Positions 10,988 through 22,301 of a DNA stretch of 64,000 nucleotides are shown here, in pieces (the stretch's first letter is position 1; each line of letters starts with the position of its first letter). The DNA comes from Physcia stellaris (Eukaryota; Ascomycota; Lecanoromycetes; Caliciales; Physciaceae). Location of the stretch: the NCBI GenBank assembly GCA_018902385.1, contig JABSSW010000061.1, forward strand, positions 186,001-250,000, read 5' to 3'. The notes below the pieces were generated by a model. The model did not search any database. It had not been told where the DNA came from and worked only from the letters and a program-made list of their open reading frames with translations. Made by a program: the position numbers and the translations under genes.

Positions 10988-13460
10988 CTCAATTACCTAA
11001 GCTCGCTCGGGATAAGCAGAAAAAGTGAAACGCTAACCACATCTGGCCGAGCCCCGCATCTGACTTCTCAATTTCATCTCATTTTATTTTTCATTCTTCA
11101 TTCTATTAGACAACAATATCGAGTCATGTCGTCGTCTAGTTCACATGTGTTTGAAACTCACTGACATACATTTCAAAAAAAGCGCGTTCAAACTTTGCAT
11201 GACGACGCAAACATGTTTTATGATCGCATTGCTCAAAGAACGCAAATATTCAAAATCACGATTTGAAAATTAAATCAAAATATCATTGCACGACGTATTG
11301 CGAACGAGCGACAAAAAACACGAAATCGCAAACGAAAAATGACTCGTGAAAACGTTGTTCGTTGCGATCAATTGTTTGAATCGACTGATTTTGAAAACAA
11401 GAATTTGAATTGAGAATCGTTTGTTCACGAATGCAATTTGAACGTTTCTGCATGAATTTTGCAACGAGAAATGTAACAATTGAATTGACATAAATGCGTG
11501 ATTTGCAAAAAGAATTGATGTAACTCAAATCATGCAACAAAACGTGTGAATTGAGTCGAAAAAATCTTGTTTTTGCGCTTCAAATCAAAGAATTGAATCA
11601 GTATCTTCTGAAATTTCAGAGACAAAACTAACAAATCAACAAAATAACGTGCGTTTTAGTGACGAGTTTCATGCAAAACACGAAAACGTAAATCGTGTTT
11701 ACGTTATTCGCAAATCAAACATGCGAGTTTGTCTTTTTTGCATACAACATACTGTTTCAGAACTCAAAGAGAAACGAAATCAAAAAAGAAAACATTGATG
11801 AGTCGCTGTAAATTACGATTTCAAGTCAAATATCACGTTTTACACTGTGTCTGACAATAAGAATGACAAAATGAGTTTGCAGATGTATAGAGATTGCATA
11901 TTGAAATCAATAGTCAAGTCATGACTAGAACAAATCAAACGAGACGACTACATATTTACACTCGAAAAAGACGACGATTCTGAACACGACACAGACAAAA
12001 ACAACATAGTTCGAACGTGAAAAAAGCAAAACGATCTGAATTATTATTTCAATTGTTCAGAATTTTCGAATTTGACTTCTATTGAAAATTGCTGACAAAA
12101 TTCAAAACAATGATTCAAACGAATTTCTCATTGAAACGACGAAATCATCGAGTCACTAATTGCAAAAGATTGAAAACATCATTGTTTACAACGCTTTATT
12201 AGGCCCAGACGCAGGGCCCCAGTCCTGCCTCCGAAGTGCCCAGCTGTGATGCTGACTTTTGAAGGGTTACAATCGGGTTGGTTTTTTTGAGATAGACGTA
12301 CAGTAGGTAATCGGCAGCCCGTCAATACAGCTTCACAACGCCGCTCGATTCGCAATTTCAATAGAGACCGACACTGTTGTGCGAATCGAGCGGCGTTGTG
12401 AAGCTGTATTGACGGGCTGCCGATTACCTACTGTACGTCTATCTCAAAAAAACCAACCCGATTGTTGGTCAAAGGATTCCACCACCACCACAGCATCATT
12501 TCAGAAAAGCTCAACGAGAGGATCAAGAATAGCAATTTTAGAAAATCGTGAACGTGGCCGATTTCATTTCACTGTTGTGAATCAATTGGTTACTCGAAAA
12601 AAGCAATTGCAAAACATTGAAGTTCGAAAATCGAGCAAGCTAAAGCTGAGAATAGCTAGTCAATTGCCTGAAAAAGCTAACTTCCGTACTGAATCGTCTA
12701 CATGATTGGACAGAAGTTGATTAGTCAGAACCTTGTGTCGACATTTTGCGAAAGAACTCAACCCCTGGAGCCGCTGCGCTGGGCAATTAATGAGCACATG
12801 CGCAACATGTCTAGACGTTTAAAGAACGTTATAGAGCTAGAAAATCAAATGATTGATTGATAGATACACTAGACAACAATTTACAAAACTAAAAAACGTT
12901 TACACGATTTTCGATGTAGTTGTTGCTTTGATATTGATACGTACGAATGATCGAATTGATTACATTACGTATTGATATGATTTGAATCATGCGATTGATG
13001 ATTTGTACGATTTGATTTCGACGAATTCATTTCAAAAAAATTGTTTCATTCATGAAAGTCATTTCATCGTTTTGTTGCAACGTATTGCTGACTCGTGATA
13101 TAAATTCTAGTGTATCGTCTGTCTGAGATCGCCTATGATTCGTGAAAAAGTTATTTGAATTGTCTGAGAAAATGTTAGTTTGCTGAAACGAGAAGAGAAA
13201 AAGAAGTTCGAATTTGACGCAATTCTAAAACATTTACACACAAAATCGATCGTAAATTGCACGAGTACGTTGATCATGACGTAAATCTAACTGTATAAAA
13301 GATAATAGAGCAGGTAATTATGTGATGATGATGCAATCGAATTAATAGGTGATTTCGTTGAAGATTTTTGATAATTTTGGTGGAGCGGGGCCCGGCCAGA
13401 TGTGGCTAGCGTTCCACTTTTTCTGCTTACCCCGAGGCTCGCTAAGATGTAATCTTATCA
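10981..13460. mobile_element. Decayed TIR transposon-like element (2.4 kb)
   Basis: Matching inverted repeats bound the segment. A 50-base core at 11008-11057 is the reverse complement of 13385-13434 with 4 mismatches. Similarity continues weakly outward to GATAAG on both sides, so the outer ends are only approximate. The interior is AT-rich, full of stops and shows no recognisable transposase. All four core mismatches are A in the left arm against G in the right arm, each after A or G, which matches the RpG-to-RpA footprint seen throughout the right half of the window. No clear target-site duplication was identified. The superfamily cannot be assigned from what I see. Confidence 0.7.
12270..12464. 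repeat. Perfect 85-bp hairpin, unmutated
   Basis: Arms 12270-12354 and 12380-12464 are exact reverse complements over 85 bases with a 25-base loop. The arms start CAATCGGGTTGG and contain GG, CC, CT and AG freely, in contrast to the mutated DNA around them. GC-rich DNA also extends leftward to about 12195. This suggests a later insertion (fold-back element or two terminal repeats head-to-head). No protein is implied; mirror-image reading frames simply reflect the palindrome. Confidence 0.95.
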
Positions 13461-13583
13461 CCCACACTCGAAACGGTGCAACGGATGGAACGGTCCAGCC
13501 ATCCCACCTTGAAGCTCATAATACATTGCACTCGTCGTGTCTATACCGTTTTCCGTGCTCTTCATGAGTCATAACCTCAACCT

Positions 13584-15284
13584 CTACCAGGTGAACGCCT
13601 CTTCCCAGAAATCTACCTTGCCTCTATTCATGACCGCTCGCGCCGCTTTCCTCACATCGTCCGCCAAAACTCCCGGTCCGCAAACTCCAATACTCATAGC
13701 GCCTATTCGCTCCTCAAAGTGGTATTCGACAAGCTTGTCGACATTTGCTCTGCCTGGGCAGATCTCCATTTCTTGCGATTTAATGGACTCATCCACACTG
13801 CGCAGCTGTGTTACATGCGTTACAATCTCTAGCTCCCGTTCGTTCCTGTCCAGTCGACTGAGCTCTTCCAACCACGGGCGCGCCCACTGCAATTGATCGA
13901 GTGAGCGTACGGACCAAACAAGTATGAGCTTTTGAGTTGCATTCGTGCTTGCGGCCCATCCTTGGATGATGTGGCGCATATGCGAGATTTGATTCGTAAT
14001 GCCGACTCCACCGGCAAACAACATGACTGTCCCGTATGAGTCGAGCGGGTCCGTGGCACCATAGGGACCTTCAATGAAAGCTCGGCATCTATATACGCCG
14101 TCTGGGCTGGACCTTGCCTTGTTGTAGAGTTTTAACGTCATCCCCGTTCGCGCGGCCATGATGCAAGAGACAGAGTACCTCGGTTCCGCTTCAGCATGCT
14201 TCGAAATCTTCTCGACGCCATTGAGGATCGATGGAGACGGCGACGGCCCAGGCGTATATTCAAGCAAAGGTTTCTTGTTACTGACCATAGCGACGCTGAA
14301 AGGATGCGACATCCAGAATGAAATACTCGGTATGTAAGCGAAGATGTGGCGACCGGGTACTGTGACGAATGGCCTGCGGATATCAAACGTCACTCTGCAC
14401 GCGCCGCCTTTGAGGGCTTCGACGCGGACTTTTGTCATGCCTCGATATGAGACGTTGTAGTAAACCATCCGCAAGATCCGCAAAGTCCGCTCAGAGGCCC
14501 AGATGCCGATAATCGTGTAGATGATTGGTTTTTGGGGTAAGTTCTCAAGCTTGATGTGAGCAGCTGTGGCCCCTAGTACCACCACCGCAAGCAATTGATG
14601 TGTAACCAGGAAGACCTCGTAGAAGGCGTGTCGTATAGCTCCAGGACTTTGGACCAAAATGACCAGCAAGGCAGTCGCCGAAGCAAGGCCACACTGTACA
14701 AAGGCGTCGGTCATCAAAACATCCATGATACCATGGTAGCCGATCGCACGCTCGTTGTTGACGAACCAAGCGATCATGTGCACAATAGATTCGAGAACAA
14801 TGATACGTCCAATCCACCTGTGGAAAAGATTAAAGGTATCAAAGGATACGGACAGGATGGGAATCAATGGATTGTTCCTGGCCGCGAACAGTATGAGTAT
14901 CAACATATTTATCACGGCCAGGTGGCCAGAGCGCCCACGTAGCTCTGCGATGAGTGCTGCTCTTGACTGCCCATGATAATCCAGTAAGACGCAGTAAATT
15001 ACGTTACTGATCAGAAGCGTGCCTAGGAGCAAAGAGTGTAACCTGGAAGGCAGAGTTCCGACGCTTATCGCTGACGAAAGTTGTATCTCTTTGTTGTGGC
15101 GCCGGTGCAACAAAGGAGCTTGAAGTAGATTTTTCTTGATCCTTGACGAGAAAGAGGAATCTCGGGCCCAATATTGGTGCTGCTTCTTGGTCAAAGGGAT
15201 CGTTACGATGAGTCTGAAACGTCTATATAGAGACTGTGCCAGTCGTACAATCAGGATGATGGCGGCCAGGCCAGCGACTGACAA
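13584..15284 (-). CDS. Ferric/cupric reductase-like transmembrane protein (FRE family)
   Basis: FRE proteins move electrons from cytosolic NADPH through FAD and two hemes to reduce extracellular Fe(III) or Cu(II) at the plasma membrane. The 566 visible residues hold the N-terminal helices, the heme region (FHRWIGRIIVLESIVHMIAW near residue 154 and HQLLAVVVLGATAAHIKL further on), the FAD motif HPFSVAM near 320, the NAD(P) motif FAGGVGITNQISHMR near 430, CGPGVLADDVR and the terminal FWEEAFTW. All expected parts are intact and uninterrupted. The 5' end is incomplete: no ATG opens this frame at the visible start. A plausible upstream exon around 15345-15400 encodes SWADWCQPEGQRYHN before a GTAGGA donor, but I could not make the junction phase fit, so the true start is upstream of 15284. 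Confidence 0.88.
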   Translation of the reverse strand: MSVAGLAAIILIVRLAQSLYRRFRLIVTIPLTKKQHQYWARDSSFSSRIKKNLLQAPLLHRRHNKEIQLSSAISVGTLPSRLHSLLLGTLLISNVIYCVLLDYHGQSRAALIAELRGRSGHLAVINMLILILFAARNNPLIPILSVSFDTFNLFHRWIGRIIVLESIVHMIAWFVNNERAIGYHGIMDVLMTDAFVQCGLASATALLVILVQSPGAIRHAFYEVFLVTHQLLAVVVLGATAAHIKLENLPQKPIIYTIIGIWASERTLRILRMVYYNVSYRGMTKVRVEALKGGACRVTFDIRRPFVTVPGRHIFAYIPSISFWMSHPFSVAMVSNKKPLLEYTPGPSPSPSILNGVEKISKHAEAEPRYSVSCIMAARTGMTLKLYNKARSSPDGVYRCRAFIEGPYGATDPLDSYGTVMLFAGGVGITNQISHMRHIIQGWAASTNATQKLILVWSVRSLDQLQWARPWLEELSRLDRNERELEIVTHVTQLRSVDESIKSQEMEICPGRANVDKLVEYHFEERIGAMSIGVCGPGVLADDVRKAARAVMNRGKVDFWEEAFTW

Positions 15285-15942
15285 CCACAGACCTTGACTT
15301 GAGAGATGATTAGCGTCATCAGCGGTGGGAGATAGAGCTTTCCTACGTTGTGATATCGTTGACCCTCAGGTTGACACCAGTCAGCCCATGAGTATAAGGT
15401 AGTATGCTGGTTCTTGATGAGGGCGCTGTTTGATTCAATGCCGTATCATACGGCGACCTTGACGCTGTTGGAGGCATTTCTGAATTGAGTTGCTGAAGGA
15501 GCGGGTTCCCAAGATCTGCTGAGAGGGGTTAATGTTAGGATTCCGCTCAAACCGGGCAGCCTTATAATCTGATATACCTCATCGTCATCGGTACCACCAA
15601 GCTCTCGATGCCACGATCAGAGGTTACCATCGTACTTCGACCCTTGGGTGGCCAAGGAGGTCGCTTCGACATCGTGAATAGGTAATCTTGGCTCCCACAT
15701 GCTCGGTTCTTGCCGCGAAGGTCTGAGTGGACTGCTACCGGGACTGCCGATCTCTGTTGATAGGCCATGACGGGCAGGTTTCATCAAAGCAGCTATGGAA
15801 CAAGCCTACAATCAGCTTCAGCTCGGATTCTGAATGGGAGGATGGAGTGGTGTGGTAGGAGGTGGGTCCCTGGATGCAGGTCGAAAGTTGAGCTGACTGG
15901 ATCTTGGAAACGAGCTGCGGCGCTGCTACCTAGATGAAAATG

Positions 15943-16014
15943 GATAGTGGAACCCTTCGCGATAGTGGATCCCTTCGCGATAGTGGAATCACTCGCGATA
16001 GTGGAACCATTCGC
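15943..16014. repeat. Four tandem 18-bp units with TCGCGA
   Basis: Four consecutive units of 18 bases (consensus GATAGTGGAACCCTTCGC) at 15943, 15961, 15979 and 15997, differing at 1-3 positions. Each junction forms the palindrome TCGCGA. The array lies upstream of the ferric reductase, so it may be a cluster of regulatory sites. Confidence 0.9.
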
Positions 16015-16142
16015 GATACGCAGTCCCTCTGTGAGTCAAATGCAGTCATACCCGGCGAGGCGCAAGGTTGACAACTGCTCTCATCAGAATGATGTTGCCT
16101 CGTAAGAAAAAATAGAGTTGAAGAACCTTAGACAACCTAATT

Positions 16143-16198
16143 TGATCGCTTGGGACCAGAGATACGAATCTGATCGCTTGGGACCAATAACACGAATG
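16143..16198. repeat. Two tandem 28-bp units
   Basis: Units 16143-16170 and 16171-16198 share TGATCGCTTGGGACCA and a similar end (ACACGAAT or ATACGAAT). Direct tandem duplication with a few differences. Confidence 0.85.
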
Positions 16199-18230
16199 CG
16201 ATGACACCTTATGTAGGAACGGCCGCTATTGACGCCGACAACAAGAACCCCAACTCACATGGAAAGCCTCTGCATAGGGCTGCACATCTAGTTTCGTCTT
16301 ATCTACGGGAGCACTACTCCTCGTGTGGGTACCTTGCATGATGATGGACTTGATGATCCCACCGGGTTTTTCTTTGATAAACAGCTACACTAGAGTTGGT
16401 GGGAGGGGGCGTTGAAAATCGCCGCTACGATCGCTGGTACCAAATACTGCCTTTCGGGGCTTAGTTAAGGGCAACGCTGCTTGAGGATGGTGGTACAATG
16501 ACATCAATAGGACTTTTACAGCAAATAGTTTTGGACGCCTCAAGAAAATGACTCGCAGACTCGAGGGCCAGACCTTGAGGACTGCTGAGAGTGAGACGAC
16601 AACGAAGGCCTTTTCCCGCCAAGGGATGGTTGCTCTAGCCAAAGCAAGTTAGTACTGATCGCTCTTTTCTGCACGTCGGAGTTGTTCTCGACTTCTCGTG
16701 TATTCCTTCTAAGATCATGCAACGCAATATGCAGGTGCCTGTTAGCCGAGCCATTCGTCAGCGCTGTAACGGCTAGGAAGAATTCATGCAGTGAGATGGT
16801 TCCATACCATTGCTGGAAGGGTGCCATTGCAGCCGACCCAGCTCATCGTAACGCTTACTTCTCACTGCGTCGAATACTCTTGTCAGGAGAACCCGCCACC
16901 ACGGGCCAACATGATTGAGCAGGGTCCCATCGCACATTGCAGTCAAATCTAAAAATAGGGAATGGGTCGAAGGTGGAAGATTGGTGGGTGTAGGTGTTCA
17001 GTCGATAAGGCTCGGAGGCCGACTCTCTATTGGGCCGAGCTAAGTCACGTGCTGCAGCCCGTATATAATAGGATTTCTCAGCCGAATCCTCCATTACCCT
17101 GTTCATTACGCAGCATACTCTACATCATGCTGGAAATCATGCTGTATCATTGAAAATCTCATGATCGAAGATGTTCTGTGATGAAGAACAAAAGGCTAAG
17201 CGCTCTGCTGATATGTTGTTGCAACGCTTTCAGGCTTACTTGGATTGCAGCTGCCAACATTCTTCTCTTATTGGCCGGTGGGCGTAGCCATTAGCCGAAA
17301 TTTACGGCGTTGAGCCCTTGGCACACCGCCAATGGTGTGACCACGGAATAGCCAAGTCTGACTGTGTCCTAAAGGAGAATTTGAAATCTGACATCCTGAT
17401 CCGAGGCTGAGCTTCAGTGAATCCTGGATACGGCTGTGTTTCGAAATGCATCGTCCAAATTCCAATGGTGGGATTCATTGGGTTTGCATCCATCCTTCCA
17501 AGCCAGTCCCTGATAATCGTCTCAGTTGAAGATCTCTCGGAGTCTTTAAGCAGCGACAATGATCCTCATCATGTGTGAGGTTACGACCGGTCAAGGCCTC
17601 GTCACGCTTTGAGTAGAAGCTGACATGCTTCAAGCGTCCTGGTGTCTGCCTCCTGACAGCCGCTTGAAGCAAAAACCTGGGCAGGAGCAGTGGACACGAG
17701 CATGGAGGCCTCCGCAGGCGTCCGACATGAGACGAAGTCGGCGTCCCCTCTTCTAATGGCAGCCTCTCGAGCCATCGTTCTTCTCCTTGCTTACCCAATC
17801 ACCGTCATCATTGCTACACCCATAAAAATACTTACAGTCAGTCTCAATGACACATTCCAGCTTCAAGTAATTTCTGCCTCAAGGCTGATTTCCTCACCTG
17901 ACTCATTCGGTTTCTGTGAAGTCATCCTTCCTCTCATCCGTGCCGCGTCAGCAATCCTGGTTACACCGTGGCTGGACATCAAGAGTTTTCAGCTGATCCG
18001 GTGGCGTCTCAATGGGGAGACGCAGAGCGAAAGGGGTGCCCGCTCCGACCCAAGCAGTACTTAAGGATGGAGGAAAAGGGACAAAGTACAAGGCAGAAGG
18101 AGGTACGACATTGATTTCGAGGGATCAGTACAGCCTCAATTTTGAGCTCTGACAATCGCGTGACCCACCCATGTCCCCAGCCAGTAGTGATCCCTCTCCG
18201 GCTGGACATAAAAATGTGTAGCCTTGAGTG

Positions 18231-18238
18231 TATATAAA
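18231..18238 (+). promoter_or_regulatory. TATA box of the haloperoxidase gene
   Basis: TATATAAA lies about 190 bases before the chosen ATG at 18429, followed by a pyrimidine-rich leader. Its position and sequence fit a core promoter. Confidence 0.55.
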
Positions 18239-18428
18239 TGACACCAATTCCGGCATTTTGCTTTCATCTTACCTCTATTTGACGGATACATCTGAAAAGT
18301 ACTGCAATACTAATTAGCACATTCCAAAAATTGTTTCTCTTGGCTATATTCCTTATTCTTACTGACGACGGCGATTGAGTCTGAACTTTGCATTTCACAG
18401 CATCCTATTCAAGAAGAAGCGTGACACG

Positions 18429-20453
18429 ATGGTCCTATTACCACCAACGGAAGAGCCGGCTGTGTACAACACGAACTATATTCTCTATTGGAATAGTGTC
18501 GCCCTTGACCTCATCCGACTTGACTCATCTCTTGCTGGTCCACAAGGAGGACCGGCTCTTGGTGCGCGCGTTCTTGGTATCCTCCATATTGCGATTAATG
18601 ATGCGTACTTCGCTATCAAACCTGATAAGAGCGGAGTAGCGACGACCTATCTCACCAAGAACGCAGCAGACGCTACTTACCGTCTTCCCGACACTCGTGG
18701 TTCCACAGATGCGTCGAACGCAGTAGCAGGTGCGGCGATCACTGTCCTCGAACAACTTTACACACAGGCAAACCCTGGGGTTGCCGTTGCCTCTGGGATC
18801 ACCTCAAGCCCCGGTATTGCCACGAGCACCACGTTCCAACTCAACAGCTTCCTCAGACAGCAGATTGGAGCATTCCCTAATATCAACACCATTGGGGTGA
18901 GTTACCAATTCGGAATGGCTGTGGGCCGAGCCATTCTCAATATTCTAGCCATCAAGCCTGGTGAGCCCGGGGTCAGTGCAGGTGACTACCGCCCTAAGCC
19001 CGGGATTTACAAGTTCAACGACGACCCCACAAACCCAGTACGAATTGTCCCGGTCGATCCTAACAATCCTAATGGACCCCAGCAAGCTATCCGTCCCTAC
19101 TATGGGCCTTTCTACGGGCAGACTGCCAAACGAGCCGCAGTACAGTTCAAGGTCAACGGTCAGGCCACAGAGCATATCATTGCCGATCCACCTGTTGGAT
19201 TTGGCGTCAATAACATCGACCAATACAATAACTCTGTGAGAGACACCATTGCCGAAGGAGGAGCGCCTACCTTGAACTCGACTCGCCGTAGCGTGGACCA
19301 TACGGCAGGAGCACTCTTCTGGGCCTACGATGGCTCCAACCTTGTCGGTACTCCACCACGATTCTATAACCAGATCCTACGAAAAATTGCCTGGGACAGA
19401 CGCCCTAAAGGCACAGACCCGGAAGCTGTCAACGCCGACTTTGCGCGGCTATTTGCGCTATGTAATGCCGCCCTCGCCGACGCCGGAGTGTTTGCTTGGC
19501 TCCAGAAGTACACCTTTGAATTCTGGCGCCCTCTTCCCGGAGTCCGCAATGACAACGGTCCATTCCGCGATCCATTCTGGCTCGAGTTTGGTGCCCCAGA
19601 CACCAACTCCAACCGTATCTCGTTCAAGCCACCGTTCCCAGCATACCCGTCCGGGCACGCCGTTTTCGGCGGCGCGCTTTTCCAGGCAGCCCGTCTGTAC
19701 TACAAACGCCGTGACAATCTCCCCTTCAAAGACGACGAGCCAGATAACATCAGCTTCAGCATGGTCTCGGACGAGCTGAACGGCGTCAACCGGGATTTGC
19801 GCCAACCATATGACCCAACACAGCCAATCACTGAGCAGGTCGGAACGGTGCGAACTCGCGTCGTGCGCAACTACCCCAGCATCTGGGCCGCGATCTTCGA
19901 GAACGGCATCAGCCGCATCTGGCTCGGCGTGCACTGGCAATTCGACGCCTTTGCGCAAGAAGACGTCGTTCAGACCGAGATCGGCCCCGATGGCGTCAGC
20001 ATCTACAAGAATCCCACAGACATCCGCTACAGATCCATGGGCACCCGTTTCGACCGCCCGAAGACTCAGCTCTTCCCCAAGGGCGGAGTGCCCCTGGGTA
20101 TCAGCATCGCCAATGATATTTTCCAGAGCAATCTGAAACCTACGCCTCCGGAGCTCCAGCCAAATCCTTATGTCCTGATCCAGGCGGATAATGTACCTGG
20201 GAGTCAGCCGGGCGGTGGACAGCCCGGCGGTGGACAACCAGGGGGCGGCCAACCAGGCCAACCCGGCGGTGGACAACCAGGCCAACCAGGCGGCGGGCAA
20301 CCAGGCCAACCAGGCGGTGGACTGCCCGGCGGCGGAAACCAAGGCGGCGGGCAACCCAACCAGGGCGGTGGCGTACCGAATCAGGGCGGCGCGGTACCAC
20401 CACAGATCCCACCCCAGGGTAACGTGCAAAAGACCCTCGTGACTGGCTTGTAG
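18429..20453 (+). CDS. Vanadium-dependent haloperoxidase (chloroperoxidase type)
   Basis: Catalyses H2O2-dependent oxidation of chloride or bromide to hypohalous acid using bound vanadate. Single exon, 674 residues from the ATG at 18429, which matches the family N-terminus (YNTNYILYWN follows). The active-site pattern is complete: K360 and R367 in QKYTFEFWRP, S408-G409-H410 in AYPSGHAVFGG, and R496 with H502 in RIWLGVHWQFDA. These correspond to K353, R360, S402-G403-H404, R490 and H496 of the Curvularia enzyme. Residues about 590-670 form an unusual low-complexity tail of GGGQPGQP-type repeats that is not part of the catalytic domain. No signal peptide is visible, although the characterised fungal enzyme is exported. 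Its role may be lignin or plant-tissue attack or defence. Confidence 0.93.
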   Translation: MVLLPPTEEPAVYNTNYILYWNSVALDLIRLDSSLAGPQGGPALGARVLGILHIAINDAYFAIKPDKSGVATTYLTKNAADATYRLPDTRGSTDASNAVAGAAITVLEQLYTQANPGVAVASGITSSPGIATSTTFQLNSFLRQQIGAFPNINTIGVSYQFGMAVGRAILNILAIKPGEPGVSAGDYRPKPGIYKFNDDPTNPVRIVPVDPNNPNGPQQAIRPYYGPFYGQTAKRAAVQFKVNGQATEHIIADPPVGFGVNNIDQYNNSVRDTIAEGGAPTLNSTRRSVDHTAGALFWAYDGSNLVGTPPRFYNQILRKIAWDRRPKGTDPEAVNADFARLFALCNAALADAGVFAWLQKYTFEFWRPLPGVRNDNGPFRDPFWLEFGAPDTNSNRISFKPPFPAYPSGHAVFGGALFQAARLYYKRRDNLPFKDDEPDNISFSMVSDELNGVNRDLRQPYDPTQPITEQVGTVRTRVVRNYPSIWAAIFENGISRIWLGVHWQFDAFAQEDVVQTEIGPDGVSIYKNPTDIRYRSMGTRFDRPKTQLFPKGGVPLGISIANDIFQSNLKPTPPELQPNPYVLIQADNVPGSQPGGGQPGGGQPGGGQPGQPGGGQPGQPGGGQPGQPGGGLPGGGNQGGGQPNQGGGVPNQGGAVPPQIPPQGNVQKTLVTGL

Positions 20454-22301
20454 TCTTTTTTTCTGATTTTTATAGGCGGCAAAGGCTACGGTGTCTGAGT
20501 TTTCCTCTTAAGCAATGTCTGGATAATCAGTGTATTAGTACTGTGTTTGGATTAGTGTGGTTTTTTGGGGGGCCTTGTTTTTTCGCCATGGGTCTTTAGG
20601 GGGATTTTAGGTGGACTGGGTGGAGGCGATGGAGGACACGTATAGTTGGCATCTAATTCGGTCGCGAGTGTCTTATGTTTCTCTTTTTGCCTGGTTTGTC
20701 ATTTTGGTACCGGAGGAACTTGCTTGGGCTGGGCGGAGGCGATGGAGGACATGTATAGGTAGCATCTAATTCGGTAGCGAGTCTTTTACATAGCTGTATC
20801 TTATGCATTTTTTTCATTGAATACGTCCCGTGCTCTCTTGTGCAGATTCTAGACTTGTATGTTTAGAAACCCCTTCTCTTAGGTTTAGACCGCCGGAGAT
20901 TCAGGTCGACTATCCCTAAACATGTTCAAGTAAGGAAGAGAGCTTCTTCAGTCATCAAGACATCGTAATAATATTTACCGCCTGTCTTCATAATCTAGAT
21001 CAGTCCTGTTAGTGGTAGCAAATCATAATTGTCCACGATGGAGAGAGGGAGCCTGAGACACAAATGTTTTCTCCTCAGCGAATCACGCAGAGCGATGTCC
21101 GTCATATTTTTTCTTGAATATTGTCCTTGAAATCCTGGGCCTCCGGATTTCACTTGAGGGCATCTCTAAGCACTACGGTCTATGCTGCTAGCCTGGACAT
21201 TATCATCCTGAAACGAGCTGACTGTGGCTTAGCTCAAATCTCCCGTCCAGCTGTCTTACTCCCTGACCGCGAACATCTCGGGTCACATACCCATCAACTC
21301 CCAACAGTCAACCAAAAAAAATATAAGAGACAACGAACGGGTGCGTAGAGAGCATCCCAACTCCCTATCCAAGTCTTCAAACTATAACGAAAAAGCAAAG
21401 TACGGACCTTACTTCATCTCGACATTCGTCGCGTGATACTTTCCCACAAGCGTCATCCCAATACATGGACTCATGGACAAAGATGAGATCTCCCACTTCT
21501 GTACCACCGCAGTGCTGTCACACACGCCTACTGTACTGGGTGCACATCGTGCTACGAGGACGTCACAACAAGGTTCTCGGTGTAGCGCTGCTCGAGGTAT
21601 CCGTGACCGAGGGTTTCCGGTTGCATCTTCGTCGGCTGTATGTAGCTATCGCTATGTGTTTTGGGGTGATGCTGGTTTCGCTATATGCCAGCTTTTAATG
21701 GCCTCGCGGTCGGTTTCGGAACCTTGAAAGAAGTTTTGTCATTATAGAATAGACTAATAGGGGTGTCTATTAGGCCACAGCAGTGATGAGGCCGGGAACG
21801 GGCTCGTAGCTTTCCTCGGTTGTAGGGGGGCAATGGTTGGCGGTTGTGCCGCAATACTGCCATAGTATCGTTGAGAATGACTCCAGACTCGAATTACTTC
21901 CTGCCATTTGCGTAGCCTACGTATAGACCGTGTTTTGATAAGTCTGCGCTCTCTAGATGAATTCTAATTGCATATGTTGTTTGAAGGGCGTTGGAGCGAA
22001 AAGGGCGTGAAGCGGTTTTGATAACCTTTCGGGGTGATTGAGCGTGAGGAAAGTCTTTGGAGGCTGCTATGGTAAGCATTAACCATAAAAGACTCTCTGA
22101 TTTACACAAACCTGTGGTGCAGTGAAGCTAGCTAATCACATGGTGAAAAGCCAGCTAGGATACTAGGTGCGGTTGCATACCTGTCCACAGCACGGCCTTG
22201 AACAAAAGTTAATGACGTTGCGATGGTTTGCACCCGGATCGATACGAAAAAGGAAAACGCAGAGAACATTCGAAGTCTACAGAGACCGCGCTATACTCCC
22301 C
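20454..22301. other. Intergenic, one diverged direct repeat
   Basis: No gene recognised. It is the 3' flank of both neighbouring genes. A diverged direct repeat at 20616-20790 is listed separately. Confidence 0.4.
20616..20790. repeat. Diverged direct repeat of about 55 bp
   Basis: A block starting CTGGGTGGAGGCGATGGAGG at about 20616 recurs at about 20729 as CTGGGCGGAGGCGATGGAGG. Both are followed by near-identical GCATCTAATTCGGT and GCGAGT stretches. The period is about 113 bases. Confidence 0.85.

Larger units (their letters stand above)
15401..18230. other. Long intergenic region with two short tandem arrays
   Basis: No gene is supported, although several open frames of 80-120 codons exist on both strands. 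One at 17702-18064 has a hydrophobic stretch but no recognisable family. The two direct-repeat arrays are listed separately. The first few hundred bases probably contain the 5' exon and promoter of the ferric reductase. Confidence 0.4.

Noticed and set aside
12179-12705. Two opposing frames encoding the same RRCEAVLTGCRLPTV peptide
   Set aside because: They are the two arms of the 85-bp palindrome, not two genes.
15562-15768. First exon of the ferric reductase
   Set aside because: The frame lacks a signal peptide or a phase-compatible junction; the true 5' exon is not resolved.
17475-18064. Possible membrane protein upstream of the haloperoxidase
   Set aside because: Overlapping frames on both strands, no recognised family, no splice support.
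19458-20429. A 323-codon minus-strand frame inside the haloperoxidase gene
   Set aside because: It is a shadow of the strongly supported plus-strand gene, with Trp/Ala/Leu runs from the Gly-rich tail.
20191-20442. A tandem array resembling CRISPR in the Gly-rich tail
   Set aside because: Coding low-complexity repeats without spacers, in a eukaryotic gene.
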